DNA of 64,000 nucleotides from Lepturacanthus savala (GCA_030544235.1 CM060478.1:2469227-2533226), one strand, 5' to 3'. Numbered from the stretch's first letter, positions 11,757-23,262 are shown. The notes: generated by a model not told the origin, from the sequence alone. A program made the numbers and translations.

Positions 11757-12631
11757 GTCAGTCAACACCCTAAATGTCTACTTTGTGAAACACAGAGTTT
11801 GTTGAAAGAAGATGAAATCAGAAGTAATTAGACTACTCCCAGTAAGTTAATGGGATTTCATACGTTGTTGGGGATAATAAATATTAAACTAATAAAAACA
11901 GTTTCTTCTCATTCATCAGTAATAACAAAGGCAACTTCCAGTGAATAAATGTGCTCAACAATAATCTAAAAGCTTGTTTTCAGACGTCATTTGACTCTTT
12001 TTTCCGCGGAGTTCTTCTTAAACTCGTTGTCGGGGACACGTTTCTCAGCAGCTCGTGTCTCTGGGCTCCGACAGCTCCCACATTTGTTCCTCAGCCTCTG
12101 ATGTGTTTTTAATGCGGTGAAGTTGGATCCCAGAGGCGTCGGCTTCTGTCTTCACAACCTCTGAACATCACAGTCTGGATGTGGAGCCGTTTTTTTTTTT
12201 GTCCCTAAAGGATCCGGAGGGTGATTTTCATTAACACAAACTTCCTGTTGTCCAGAAAGAAGAGAAGAAGAAGAGCAGCAGCTGCAGTTCAGTCACCACA
12301 TTTCTACAGAAATATTAGAAACAGGACCAGAGTTTCCTCCCAGAGACAAAGTCACATTAATGCTTTGATGTTTTATCTTCTTTTTATTTGAGAAAACTAC
12401 TATAGACACATCACATCCCTCCCATAGAACACAATAAAGTTGTTTTCTAAAGTTCAACAACATTATTTCAGTGTTTTCTACTGATTTATTCCACATCGTC
12501 GCAGGTTATGAAGTAAAAAATGTACATTTAACATTGATTCTACACATTTCTACATTTCTGACTTGTGATTTCTTTGCTTCCCTGAGCACAGCAGATAAAT
12601 GAAGTGATCTCTACGTATCTGTGTGTTTCAG

Positions 12632-12789
12632 CCAAGAAGATGATGGGTCTGGTGAGCGGTCGGGGGGAAACGGACGCGGCAGCTTCATCCTCCTCTTCAT
12701 CGTCCTCCCTCATCCTCAGAGCCAAGAAGAACAAAAGGAAACTGTTCCGGCCCGACATCTCCTGCCCCATGGTGATGCCCTCACACCCC
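12632..12789 (+). CDS. kif20b: kif20b tail exon, second from last (poly-Ser and basic cluster)
   Basis: The acceptor is ctgtgtgtttcag and the donor CACCCC|gtaaga. The first two bases complete an Ala codon split by the intron, giving AKKMMGLVSGRGETDAAA, then a run of eight Ser, then LILRAKKNKRKLFRPDISCP and MVMPSHP. The exon ends in phase 0 after 52 complete codons. SKAKK and KRKL(F/Y)..(D/E)IS.P match the known KIF20B tail. The Ser run and its flanks seem to replace a longer acidic/polar linker of mammalian orthologues. The two basic groups (RAKKNKRK, KRKLF) could serve as a nuclear localisation signal, which is an inference. Confidence 0.92.
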
Positions 12790-13033
12790 GTAAGACTCAT
12801 GAAACTCCTGCTCCTACGAGTGATGACGAGTCCAGAAACACAGAAATTAACTGATGATGGAAGATGAGGATCTCACTTCATATAAACTCAAATATCCATA
12901 AATGTCCAGTGTTAAAATGACACCGAGCTGTAAGAAAAACAACGTTGAAGCGTCGTTCATTCATTAAATTAATTTCAAAGGCGTGAAAAAGTAACTTAAC
13001 CTGTTAAAACACTAAAATAACGTGTTTTATCTG

Positions 13034-13615
13034 TTCCAGCATCAATATATATCATCAATATCCACATCATCAATACAATAAGAACATAGTTTAATAGAAT
13101 ATCAGTAGTAGAGATTATTTAGATATAATTTAGATTTAAACTGTGTAAATAGTTATAATTCTCATAGTAAAATGCATCATAATCACTGTTAAGATGCATT
13201 TTAATGTGAATTTTTATGAGGTTTTATAAATATTTGTGTTTTTCTTGAATAAATTCAACATTTTTTTCACTTTACTTTAATCCAATGAAGGAATTTGATG
13301 ATTCAAGTGACTTAAAATCACATAATATTGTATTTTACATGATTTTAATATGGAAATTTAATACCAGCATTTATGTTGTGCTTGTTGTAAATTATTATAA
13401 ATGTTTATGACAGTTTATAATTATAGTTTACTATAGTTTTTCTTAAAAAAAGGATTTTTATCTGCAATAAAACCCAATGTTACTGTTCCAGCATCAATAT
13501 ATATCATCAATATAATAAGAACATAGTTATATGTTTAATTTAGATTTAATCTGTTCGTGTGATTATTTAATTGGCTCCTTTATAATAAACATCTTACAGA
13601 ATATATTATTGAACC
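13034..13615. repeat. Two partial copies of a CAGCATCAATATATATCATC repeat inside the last kif20b intron
   Basis: TTCCAGCATCAATATATATC occurs near 13036 and again near 13488. Each is followed by AATAAGAACATAGTT and a TTTAGATTTAA segment. The second copy continues with GTGATTATTTAATTGGCTCC and TAATAAACATCTTAC. The same order is found at 52575-52740, outside the gene. It is an unidentified dispersed repeat. Confidence 0.65.
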
Positions 13616-13981
13616 TTCCATTGCAGATAATTTTAGTTTTATTTCTGATTTCAGTCACTTTGCTCTTATTTTAAGTTTAAAATAAAGTATTTTTATCCAT
13701 AAAAAGACAATATTTCCTCTATAACAGCAACATGAATAGATTCTGACTCTTCTATAGTCACCTCACATGTTGTAGATTTATTTTAATACCAGATTTAAGT
13801 CAATCAGCTGCAAAAACTTAAATTTTAATGGGTAAAAATGTTGTTTATTGGACAATTAGTTCAATATTGAGTAGAAAAGTCCAGAGATTCTACGTTTCTC
13901 ATCATTAAACCTGTGGTTTATTCCAGTTCTACAACAGATCAACACATATTTATTATTTATTTCAGTATTTTCTTGTTCCAG

Positions 13982-14062
13982 ATCATCTCCAGAGGTCCGG
14001 AGGAGAAAGACAGCGACCATCAGATCATTAAAAGACGACTTCGCTCCAGGATGGTCAAATAA
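13982..14062 (+). CDS. kif20b: kif20b last coding exon and stop codon
   Basis: After the acceptor tattttcttgttccag the exon reads IISRGPEEKDSDHQIIKRRL and then RSRMVK, followed by TAA at 14060-14062. The string SDHQIIKRRLR is practically identical to the last residues of mammalian KIF20B, which settles the identity of the gene and the reading frame of the preceding exons. The exon begins in phase 0, matching the donor at 12790. It ends in a basic cluster, as the family does. Confidence 0.95.
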   Translation: MISRGPEEKDSDHQIIKRRLRSRMVK

Positions 14063-14640
14063 TTATTAATTAGACGAGGGATTTTGTTGTTTTTCTATTA
14101 ACACCATCAGTAATAAGATCTATATTTAGCTGCACATTAAAATAAGTTATCTTATTTAATCTTTACTTCAATATTTAACCTTTTTAAGTAGATTTTTCAT
14201 ATTTTGAGGGACGTTTTTTCTTCATTTTCTTGCCAAAACGGTCGATGAAAAGATTTTTTTTGTTTGTTTGTAGCTGGAGAAAAGAAATAAAAACAGCTGG
14301 AGACAAAAGATTCTGACTAAAAAAAACTATCACGTTGTTTTCAGTTCATTTAATGTGTACACAGAATAAAACATGTAAAATTAAGAACAATCATTTAGAA
14401 TCGTTCCATCTCATATTTTCTCCTTTTCTTGTGTTTTTCTCATCTTTTCTGTACAATACACAGTTTGTATTTTACTGTTAAACTCATATTATCCTTTCTG
14501 TTAAAGTGATTTAAACCACTAACTAGTTATTTCTGGAGGTAATAATATCAAAGCTGCTCAAATGTCTTAATTTACTACTTCTCTTCTCTTTTCCTGTATT
14601 TTATATATATTCAGCTGTAAAATAAAAACACTCCTGCTGC
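14063..14640 (+). promoter_or_regulatory. kif20b: Probable kif20b 3' UTR with several polyadenylation signals
   Basis: AT-rich sequence after the stop carries canonical AATAAA hexamers at 14286-14291, 14365-14370 and 14621-14626, with a further one at 15077-15082 inside a repeat-like tail. Any of the first three could end the mRNA; the true cleavage site cannot be chosen from sequence alone. Confidence 0.6.
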
Positions 14641-14949
14641 ACTTTATTTTCTGTTTCCTCGAACAAATGTAAGAACAGATTTTATTGCACAAACACTAAT
14701 GTCTTAACGGTTCTGTTTGTTTCCTAGAAGGAGTTTTATTGTCTGGAAGTTTCTATTAAAGACAGAATTCTGTTCGACACGAAGGAATCAGTCGTTTTTC
14801 TGGTTTACATCACATTCAAGTTACATTAAAAACCTTTTATTCCTGTTTTATTATCGTTTTTTCTTCATTTTTCCTCCTTTTTTCATAAACTTCATAAACT
14901 TTCCACTGCACTTCTGTTATTCTTTATTATTCCCCTTTTAATTGACTGT

Positions 14950-15105
14950 TTTTATTTCAATTTAATTTTAATTAATTTGAAATTTTCCCCTTTTATTCAA
15001 CATTTAAATTGTATCTTAATGCTTTTATTGTTTTATATAAAGCACTTTGAATCACTTTGTTCAAATGTTCTATACAAATAAAGTTGCCTTATTCAACTGT
15101 TTATT
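14950..15105 (+). mobile_element. Retroelement-like 3' tail (TATACAAATAAAGTTGCC)
   Basis: TATATAAAGCACTTTGAATC followed by GTTCTATACAAATAAAGTTG resembles the 3' tail shared by teleost CR1/L2-type LINEs and related elements. It also supplies an AATAAA signal 1 kb past the kif20b stop, so it could be an alternative mRNA end. Confidence 0.5.
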
Positions 15106-15163
15106 AATGGTTAATAACTGGTTCATAAATATAAAATAATCTGTTATTGTCATATCATTTACA

Positions 15164-15165
<2 letters not shown>

Positions 15166-15236
<71 letters not shown>

Positions 15237-15351
15237 ATTATTCCACCTATCAAATCATTACATAAAGATCAACATACAAGATCAAAATGAGACAAAAACA
15301 AGTTGCAATAAGGAAAGAGTTCAATATAATATTGACGGTTACACTCAAGGT

Positions 15352-15397
<46 letters not shown>
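15166..15397. repeat. (GT)35 and (TA)21 microsatellites
   Basis: The GT tract covers 15166-15235 and the alternating TA tract 15356-15397; about 120 bases of ordinary sequence separate them. Confidence 0.96.
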
Positions 15398-15400
<3 letters not shown>

Positions 15401-15958
15401 TGCTTGTCCCTGACGTGTCCATCTTCTGTACCTTGGTCATTCTTCAGCCTCCATGCACCACATCTCCAATCACCATATTCATGAAGTGTCCATCTCTTAC
15501 CTTGGAGTCTGTTGGTAGTTGTGTGGACCTCCATCCACGTTATGTGCAGCCGTTAATTATAATGTCATAGAACTTTACTTTATCATAGAAACCATGTGTT
15601 ATAAGCAGCTACTGGAGTCTGGATCCAGAATCTAAATTATCAGTCGGATTCTTTCTGAAACACCAGAAACGTCTGAACGTCCTGTTGATCCATCGATAAC
15701 CTGAGTCGACCAGTTTCCTCCAAGTCTGACTGGTTCTTTCTCAGGAAAAGATGCAGTTTCATGCATATTCTGTTTAAAGTCCTGATACTTATGATATTGT
15801 GATGTGTCCAAAAGCAACAGGTTGGAATATTATGAATTTATTCTCGTAAATAATGACTCTATTCTCATAACTTTACTCTTCTAAATAGTGACTTGACAAT
15901 TATCCATGTTGCAGATATCGCACACAGCGTCAGACCTGTTGTCGTATCAAGTTTGAAA

Positions 15959-16266
15959 TGTTTGCTAGCATGCTGCGCTGCTCTGTGTTTGCTAGCATGC
16001 TGCGTTGCTCTGTGTTTGCTAGCATGCTACGCTGCTCTGTGTTTGCTAGCATGCTGCGCTGCTCTGTGTTTGCTAGCATGCTGTGCTGCTCTGTCTTTTC
16101 TAGCATGCTGTGCTGCTCTGTGTTTGCTAGCATGCTGCGCTGCTCTGTGTTTGCTAGCATGCTGTGCTGCTCTGTGTTTGCTAGCATGCTGCGCTGCTCT
16201 GTGTTTGCTAGCATGCTGTGCTGCTCTGTGTTTGCTAGCATGCTGTGCTGCTCTGTGTTTGCTAGT
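15959..16266. repeat. 27-bp minisatellite A, first block (about 11 copies)
   Basis: The repeated unit contains GCTAGCATGCTGYGCTGCTC followed by TGTGTTT. Units are very similar; one has TCTTTTC in place of TGTTTGC. The palindromes GCTAGC and GCATGC overlap in each unit. A second, more diverged block lies at 17526-17875. Confidence 0.96.
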
Positions 16267-16594
16267 GTTGAAGAAAATTCCAGAGTCTTGTACAAGTTTT
16301 GCTGAATGGTGGTAAATTTATTCTCAGTGGTCTATAGCGCCTGGTGGCTCTTACTGTTACAGAGCCAATATTTTACAGAAAGTTAACCCTGGATGGTGGC
16401 GGGTCTGTAGCTTTTATGTCAAAAGATCAAAGAAATCACAAGAAAAAACTCAGACATTTGAATGTGAACAAAATGAAAAGTAGAGACTCAAATTCTGATG
16501 AGAGAGGAAGAAGGTTTCCCTGTGGTGAGATCACACCTAAGGGAGGAAAGGGCAAATTGAAATTCAGGGGAGGAAAGGGCAAATTGAAAGTCAG
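16267..16594. other. Unique spacer ending in a two-copy 27-bp repeat
   Basis: I see nothing gene-like from 16267 to 16540. At 16541-16594 a 27-bp segment starting GGGAGGAAAGGGCAAATTG is present twice in tandem and leads directly into the next array. Confidence 0.7.
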
Positions 16595-17424
16595 GAATGT
16601 AGTTACTGAATGTAGCTACTGAATGTAGCTACTGAATGTAGCTACTGAATGTAGCTACTGAATGTAGCTACTGAATGTAGTTTACTGAATGTAGCTACTG
16701 AATGTAGCTACTGAATGTAGCTACTGAATGTAGCTACTGAATGTAGTTTACTGAATGTAGTTACTGAATGTAGCTACTGAATGTAGCTACTGAATGTAGT
16801 TACTGAATGTAGCTACTGAATCTAGTTACTGAATGTAGCTACTGAATGTAGTTACTGAATGTAGCTACTGAATGTAGCTTACTGAATGTAGTTACTGAAT
16901 GTAGTTACTGAATGTAGCTACTGAATCTAGTTACTGAATGTAGCTACTGAATCTAGTTACTGAATGTAGCTACTGAATGTAGCTACTGAATGTAGTTACT
17001 GAATGTAGTTACTGAATGTAGCTACTGAATGTAGCTACTGAATTGTAGCTACTGAATCTAGTTACTGAATGTAGCTACTGAATCTAGTACTGAATGTAGC
17101 TTTAGCATGAATGTAGTTACTGAATGTAGTTACGTTACTGAATGTAGCTACTGAATCTAGTTACTGAATGTAGCTACTGAATGTAGCTACTGAATGTAGT
17201 TACTGAATGTAGTTACTGAATGTAGCTACTGAATGTAGCTACTGAATGTAGTTACTGAATGTAGCTACTGAATGTAGTTACTGAATGTAGTTACTGAATG
17301 TAGCTACTGAATGTAGCTACTGAATGTAGTTACTGAATGTAGCTACTGAATGTAGTTACTGAATGTAGTTACTGAATGTAGTTACTGAATGTAGCTACTG
17401 AATGTAGCTACTGAATCTAGTTAC
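16595..17424. repeat. 13-bp satellite (TGAATGTAGCTAC), about 64 copies
   Basis: Near-perfect head-to-tail copies of TGAATGTAGCTAC alternate with the variants TGAATGTAGTTAC and TGAATCTAGTTAC. A few one-base insertions (GTAGTTTAC, GAATTGTAG) shift the phase. Stops occur in all frames. Confidence 0.97.
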
Positions 17425-17525
17425 CACATTCCATCTGATCAAGTTTACAGCCACTGACGGCAAGGTAACAACAAACGGGTCAACTCTGCAGACACGCAAG
17501 TTTGTCACTAGAATGTTTTTTCTTT

Positions 17526-17875
17526 ATCACTAGCATGCTATACTGCTGTATGTTTGCTAGCACACTGTGCTGCTCTGTCTTTGCTAGCATGATGTGCCGC
17601 TCCATGTTTGTTAGCATGTTGTGCCGCTCTGCGTTTGCTAGCATGCTGTGCTGCTCCATGTTTGTTAACATGTTGTGCCGCTCTGCGTTTGCTAGCAATT
17701 TGTGCTGCTCTGTCTTTGCTAGCACGTTGTGCCGCTCTGTGTTTGCTAGCATGCTGTGCTGCTCCATGTTTGTTAGCATGTTGTGCCGCTCTGTGTTTGT
17801 TAGCACATTGTGCCGCTCTGTGTTTGTTAGCACGTTGTGCCGCTCTGTGTTTGCTAGCATGATGTGCCGCATGCA
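17526..17875. repeat. 27-bp minisatellite A, second block (about 13 copies)
   Basis: The unit contains GCTAGCATGTTGTGCCGCTC with TGTGTTT, in the same orientation as 15959-16266, but with more divergent copies (TTAGCACGTTGTG, TTAACATG, CTCCATG). The two blocks flank the 13-bp satellite. Confidence 0.95.
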
Positions 17876-17880
17876 TCTCT

Positions 17881-18010
17881 AGTTTACAGTACTAGTAATT
17901 TACAGTAATAGTAGTTAACAGTAGTAGCAGTTAACAGTACTAAATAGTACTAGTTCACAGTATTAGTTAGCAGTAGTAGTATTTCACTATAGTAAACAGT
18001 AGTTCTTTCT
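17881..18010. repeat. Degenerate precursor-like TTTACAGTAGTAG tract
   Basis: TTTACAGTACTAGTA, TTTACAGTAATAGTAG, TTAACAGTAGTAGCAG and TTCACAGTATTAG are diverged copies of the unit that forms the long array at 18616-20150. Confidence 0.75.
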
Positions 18011-18140
18011 CCTCCTGCTGTAACAAACTTTACTAACTTTACTGATGTTTCATCTCTTTCTGTGTCTGAGCTCTTTACTTAAAAGCCTCAATATCACTTC
18101 ATCTAATATTCACCAGGAGTTCTAGTGTGGAGAGGAAGTT

Positions 18141-18142
<2 letters not shown>

Positions 18143-18189
<47 letters not shown>
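18143..18189. repeat. (GT)n microsatellite
   Basis: About 23 GT units. Confidence 0.95.
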
Positions 18190-18190
<1 letters not shown>

Positions 18191-18615
18191 AAGACTTTAA
18201 GGCTTAGAATCAGGGTCGTTCTAAAACCTCTGCTGATTATAACGAGTTCACCTGAGCTCATTAGAGACAAATGCAGCTTCAGCTGCTTAAAATAAATGTT
18301 GTTTGTCATGAATGGCCACGTTTGAATAATGCAAAAACATCTCACTTCATCTTAAGGTATTAGACTTAATTAGACAGAAATTAGTAACTTTCCAGCCTCA
18401 TTAGAGAAGCTGAAAACACCTGAAGACACAAGTTAAAGAGTCAAACTGCAGATTCTTTAGTTAATAACTTGTAGTAAATTTATTTCATGTTGAAAAGGAG
18501 CTGAAATAAATTCACATTTATTTATATGAGGAAACACAGGAAGTTATTATTCTTTTATTTTCACCATCTGGAAATATTTTAGTTTCAAAGGCTCTTATTG
18601 GACGATGAAATGTTA

Positions 18616-20150
18616 AGAGTTTACAGTAGTAGTTAGTACAGTACAGTAGTAGTTTACAGTAGTAGTTAGTACAGTACAGTAGTAGTTTACAGTAGTAAAC
18701 AGTTTACAGTAGTAGTTTACAGTAGTAAACATTAGTTTACAGTAGTAGTTAGTACAGTACAGTAGTAGTTTAGAGTAGTAGTTTACAGTAGTAAACATTA
18801 ATTTACAGTAGTAGTTTACAGTAGTAGTTTACAGTAGTAGTTTACAGTAGTAAACATTAGTTTACAGTAGTAGTTTACAGTAGTAAACATTAATTTACAG
18901 TAGTAGTTTACAGTAGTAGTTTACAGTAGTAAACATTAGTTTACAGTAGTAGTTTAGAGTAGTAGTTTACAGTAGTAAACATTAATTTACAGTAGTAGTT
19001 TACAGTAGTAGTTTACAGTAGTAGTTTACAGTAGTAGTTTACAGTAGTAAACATTAGTTTACAGTAGTAGTTTACAGTAGTAAACATTAGTTTACAGTAG
19101 TAGTTTACAGTAGTAAACATTAATTTACAGTAGTAGTTTACAGTAGTAGTTTACAGTAGTAGTTTACAGTAGTAAACATTAGTTTACAGTAGTAGTTTAC
19201 AGTAGTAAACATTAATTTACAGTAGTAGTTTACAGTAGTAGTTTACAGTAGTAGTTTACAGTAGTAGTTTACAGTAGTAAACATTAGTTTACAGTAGTAG
19301 TTTACAGTAGTAGTTTACAGTAGTAGTTTACAGTAGTAGTTTACAGTAGTAAACATTAGTTTACAGTAGTAGTTTAGAGTAGTAGTTTACAGTAGTAAAC
19401 ATTAATTTACAGTAGTAGTTTACAGTAGTAGTTTACAGTAGTAGTTTACAGTAGTAGTTTACAGTAGTAAACATTAGTTTACAGTAGTAGTTTACAATAG
19501 TAGTTTACAGTAGTAAACATTAGTTTACAGTAGTAGTTTACAGTAGTAGTTTACAGTAGTAGTTTACAGTAGTAAACATTAATTTACAGTAGTAGTTTAC
19601 AGTAGTAGTTTACAGTAGTAGTTTACAGTAGTAAACATTAGTTTACAGTAGTAGTTTACAGTAGTAGTTTACAGTAGTAAACATTAATTTACAGTAGTAG
19701 TTTACAGTAGTAGTTTACAGTAGTAGTTTACAGTAGTAAACATTAGTTTACAGTAGTAGTTTACAGTAGTAGTTTACAGTAGTAAACATTAGTTTACAGT
19801 AGTAGTTTACAGTAGTAAACATTAGTTTACAGTAGTAGTTTACAGTAGTAGTTTACAGTAGTAAACATTAGTTTACAGTAGTAGTTTACAGTAGTAGTTT
19901 ACAGTAGTAAACATTAGTTTACAGTAGTAGTTTACAGTAGTAGTTTACAGTAGTAAACATTAGTTTACAGTAGTAGTTTACAGTAGTAGTTTACAGTAGT
20001 AAACATTAGTTTACAGTAGTAGTTTACAGTAGTAGTTTACAGTAGTAAACATTAGTTTACAGTAGTAGTTTACAGTAGTAGTTTACAGTAGTAAACATTA
20101 ATTTACAGTAGTATTTTACAGTAGTAGTTAACAATACTATAAGTTCATAA
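18616..20150. repeat. 13-bp satellite CAGTAGTAGTTTA with 46-bp higher-order repeat
   Basis: The basic unit CAGTAGTAGTTTA (13 bp) alternates with a 20-bp variant, CAGTAGTAAACATTAGTTTA. In the distal part (about 19860-20095) two basic units plus one variant form a regular 46-bp block repeated at least six times in a row; the AAACATT marker recurs every 46 bp. The proximal part has a less regular order and includes AGTTAGTACAGTA variants. Confidence 0.97.
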
Positions 20151-21169
20151 TAGTAATAGTTTAACATCTCGTCTCTCAAGGTCATTTTTTTAATGTATCT
20201 AATTAATTAATTATTTAATTAATTAACGAGTCTTCTCTCTGATTGGCTGATTTGGGCATGGGCACTGGCTGTATAGTTGTGACATCACAAAAAGGGCTAT
20301 TTCAGCCATTTTGCAGCATGTTATGGCGACAAAACCAGATATTTTAACCCAAACCGTGTGTTTCTTCACCCTGAGTTGCCGATGTCTTCCGTTGCCATGG
20401 CAACCATAACGTTCAACCATATTTGAGGACCAAAACTCTGCGTTTAACCGATGAGAAGAGATATAACTGTAACTGTTTCCTTCATTTTCCCTGTTTCAGG
20501 TGTTTTTTAGGCCAGTTTATCCTTCTCTGAGTCTGTAGAGACTGTAAAACGCCCTGAGGTGAGTTTTTGATCCGTGATGCGACTGTAGACAAAGCAAAGA
20601 GCAGCAAAACCACAAGTAACGCACTGTAACATCAAATCCTGTTAAGGCAGAGGTCACGAAAGGTCAACATCTTCTGTGTGTTTGAAGCAGCCTGTCGATG
20701 CCGTTTGTTATTATCATTCCAAACACGTCGACGTCTTCTTTAGTTTCCAAACAGATGTTTATTTCCAGCAGTTATGGAGAAACAGTCGTTTGGAGTTGTG
20801 CTGTCAACCAGCTCCTCAGGGAAATATCTGCTCTTTAGCTGTTTCTTCACCAGTTAATCTACAGAAAACTCAGTGTTGCTGTTTGGTGCAGAGGAAAGAA
20901 AGAAGGGAAGAGTTTCTGATTCTGTTTTATTTATTATACACTTTATTACACACTATAAATTGATAAGTTGATAATCATCACGTTTCCATGATCATCACAG
21001 AGACAATAAATCAAATTCTGTCATTTTTCTCTACAACAAAGACAATAAAATACATAAAGTCAATACAAGGATATCAGAAAAAAGGACAAATGTATTAATC
21101 CAAATAAATACAAAAGCAGTAAATCATAGAAAAAAACTAGAGAAATGTTAAGAGTTGGTTTATCATATG

Positions 21170-21460
21170 AATAGAATGAATATGAATATCCTTTATCTTC
21201 ATTTTTTTTAAAAAGCTGTGATATAAAATCTATTTTTTTTTACAGTTAGACATGAAAAGGATTTTATTTTGAAGGGGATACTATTTATGAGGTCACATGA
21301 CCAGGAAATCCTGTTTGCCAGTCAGATATTGGAAAGATCTGTTGCTATATGGCAACGATATATAAATATGGAAAATTGGAATCACATAGCATGAATCTAT
21401 CTATTATTTAGGCCATTTTAAGTAATAAAAGCATTATTTTATGCAATTAAGACCTCAAAA
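21170..21460 (+). repeat. Dispersed repeat shared in inverse with 31200-31600
   Basis: TATGAGGTCACATGACCAGG, TGATATAAAATCTAT and AAGTAATAAAAGCATT match the reverse complement of the segment ending near 31600, which carries CCTGGTCATGTGACCTCATA. Confidence 0.65.
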
Positions 21461-21713
21461 AACGACACGTATCAACCATTAACCTGCAAAATGTTGCTTT
21501 TCATGACATTTAAAATCACAAAACCGGTTTAAAAGTTAATTTTATTATGATTTGTGAGTGTTTATTGTGATTTATTGTGATTTATTGTGATTTATTGTGA
21601 AGTTTGACCGGGACCTGACCCCTGACCCTGGAATCAATTAGCTTTTATAGTCGTGGTCGTTTAAAACTCACGTCTGGTCACATTCCATCAGCATCAGAGT
21701 CGCTGAACACTGA

Positions 21714-21715
<2 letters not shown>

Positions 21716-21762
<47 letters not shown>
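21716..21762. repeat. (GT)n microsatellite
   Basis: About 23 GT units. Confidence 0.95.
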
Positions 21763-21763
<1 letters not shown>

Positions 21764-22941
21764 TGTTGCACTGTGTAATAAGGTGTAAAGTATCTGTAAG
21801 TGTGATTTTTTTGCAGCTTTACTTTCCTCTGGGATGTTGGGACTTTCTTTCTCGCAGATTTCTCAGTTTCATGAATAATTCTCCAGCAGATCCTCGCTCC
21901 ATCATCTGCTGCTGAAACCTAAGAAGCTCCACTTCACTTCAGGCTTCCGTGCACGTGTGTCAAAACTCTCCATAAATATATTTCTCTGCATTAAATCACT
22001 GCAGCTTCTTCAGCTTTCTGCTCCTGACCTGGTTTCTGACCTTGGAAAAGCTGCCGGTGTGAATTAGAAAGTGTCAAATGCAGGTTCAAGTGCATTAGCG
22101 GGAGGAGGAAAGCTGATTTTTAAGCTGTCAGATCTGTATGGAATAAATTCATATTATTTGTTGCCTATAGCGGAGCAGGGCGTCTGTTCAGTGGCACATT
22201 CAAGGTGCCTACACATCCTCACACGTGTGGAGGAGGTGGGAAGGAGCTGCAGCGTGATCAGATAAAGAAATGGAGATTTAAATCAATACAAACAGACTGT
22301 TGAATTATTTAACACAGGTCTTTACTGTGTAATTACATCTACACTAATGATTTATCCAGTTCAGTCTGCTTTTCTTAGATTAACCCCTAAAAAATAAAGT
22401 TTACACACAAACAACAGTGGTTTATATTGTATCTGCATAGAGAATCCAACTATAAAGGCCTAATATGTAAAAAATGACTGATTTATACACTAGAATTTAA
22501 AGGACAATTTAGTGTTTTCCATGAAAAGTCACTGTTATTTTATAATAGAAACTTTTATTCCATTAACCTTCTGATGCAATGAGGAAAAACACTTATTAAT
22601 TATACCATTAAAACACTGGAGTGTTGATGTTGATGCAGCAAAAAACAGATATTTGCAGCTACAATAGTCATTTAGCACATTAGTGATGTATAGAGTCTAT
22701 TTATCATTAGTTTAAATTTATCTTGTGTTGTTTATTTGATACTTAAATTATCACAAATGGTTCCAATAATTTTAAAATTTGGAGAAATTCATCGTTTTAA
22801 TCACTGACAAACAGGCAAAAAGTTAAATTCAAGCCTTTTATATAAAACTTCAACCTGTATCTCAGACCTAACGGCAAAGAATAATTATTATTTTCTTATT
22901 TTATTTATTTATATTTGTATGAAATGTGTATTACATCCATA

Positions 22942-23262
22942 TAGGGTTGCAGAATTAAAAGTTGGGAATTAATATATGGAAATCAATGGGAATAAATCCA
23001 ATAAAATATACTATATAAAATATATTTTAGCATCTTGGCTAAAACAACCAGATTTAAAGGGATAGTTCAACATTTTTTTTAAATTCTCCCATCATCATGA
23101 CTCAACCCAGTTATTCCCAAACCCCATTATACTGCAAATATATTTGATTTATAATGGAATTAATGTTTAACTTGTGAATATTCAATACAAATCTATTCAT
23201 ACAGTAGCTAACGAGCTGGTAAGTTAGGAGCTAAATGTGGAATATTTCCAAAATTCCCACAT
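22942..23262 (+). mobile_element. Partial AGGGTTGCA-ended MITE (third copy)
   Basis: It begins TAGGGTTGCAGAATT and later matches 2405-2637 through TTAATGTTTAACTTGTGAAT, CAGTAGCTAACGAGCTGG and GAATATTTCCAAAATTC. The middle is interrupted by unrelated sequence (GGGATAGTTCAACATTTTT) and the right terminal inverted repeat is lost. Confidence 0.6.

Larger units (their letters stand above)
9271..14062 (+). other. kif20b: 3' end of the kif20b gene (four terminal coding exons)
   Basis: Four exons with AG/GT borders join in frame (phases 0, 0, 1, 0) to give the last 144 residues of a kinesin-6 protein, ending in TAA. KIF20B is a plus-end-directed mitotic kinesin acting at the spindle midzone and midbody in cytokinesis. 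Its motor domain and long coiled coil must lie upstream of this window. The tail is recognised by the order of GTLQKIGEFLQSSP, SKAKK, KRKLF and SDHQIIKRRLRS, which is that of vertebrate KIF20B as I remember it. The C-terminal region of human KIF20B is reported to bind the prolyl isomerase PIN1; several Ser-Pro or Thr-Pro sites are visible here. The upstream exon count and the paralogue identity (teleosts can carry two kif20b copies) cannot be decided from this window. Confidence 0.9.

Noticed and set aside
11583..11831. ATG-initiated 82-codon frame over the kif20b exon
   Set aside because: It is out of frame with the conserved GTLQKIGEFLQ reading and reads through the donor into the intron.
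12540..12800. Antisense frame opposite the kif20b poly-Ser exon
   Set aside because: Shadow of a real exon: the + strand reading is conserved and bounded by splice sites.
15893..16315. Overlapping Cys/Leu/Ala-rich frames on both strands
   Set aside because: Same cause: 27-bp tandem unit open in several frames. The frames at 17480-17882 are rejected for the same reason.
16595..17424. CRISPR-like regularly spaced repeats
   Set aside because: The units are head-to-tail with no unique spacers, and the genome is vertebrate; the 57-bp array at 25 kb fails the same test.
20676..20963. 95-codon + strand frame
   Set aside because: No recognisable motif, no splice partners, ordinary AT-rich ending; considered a chance frame.
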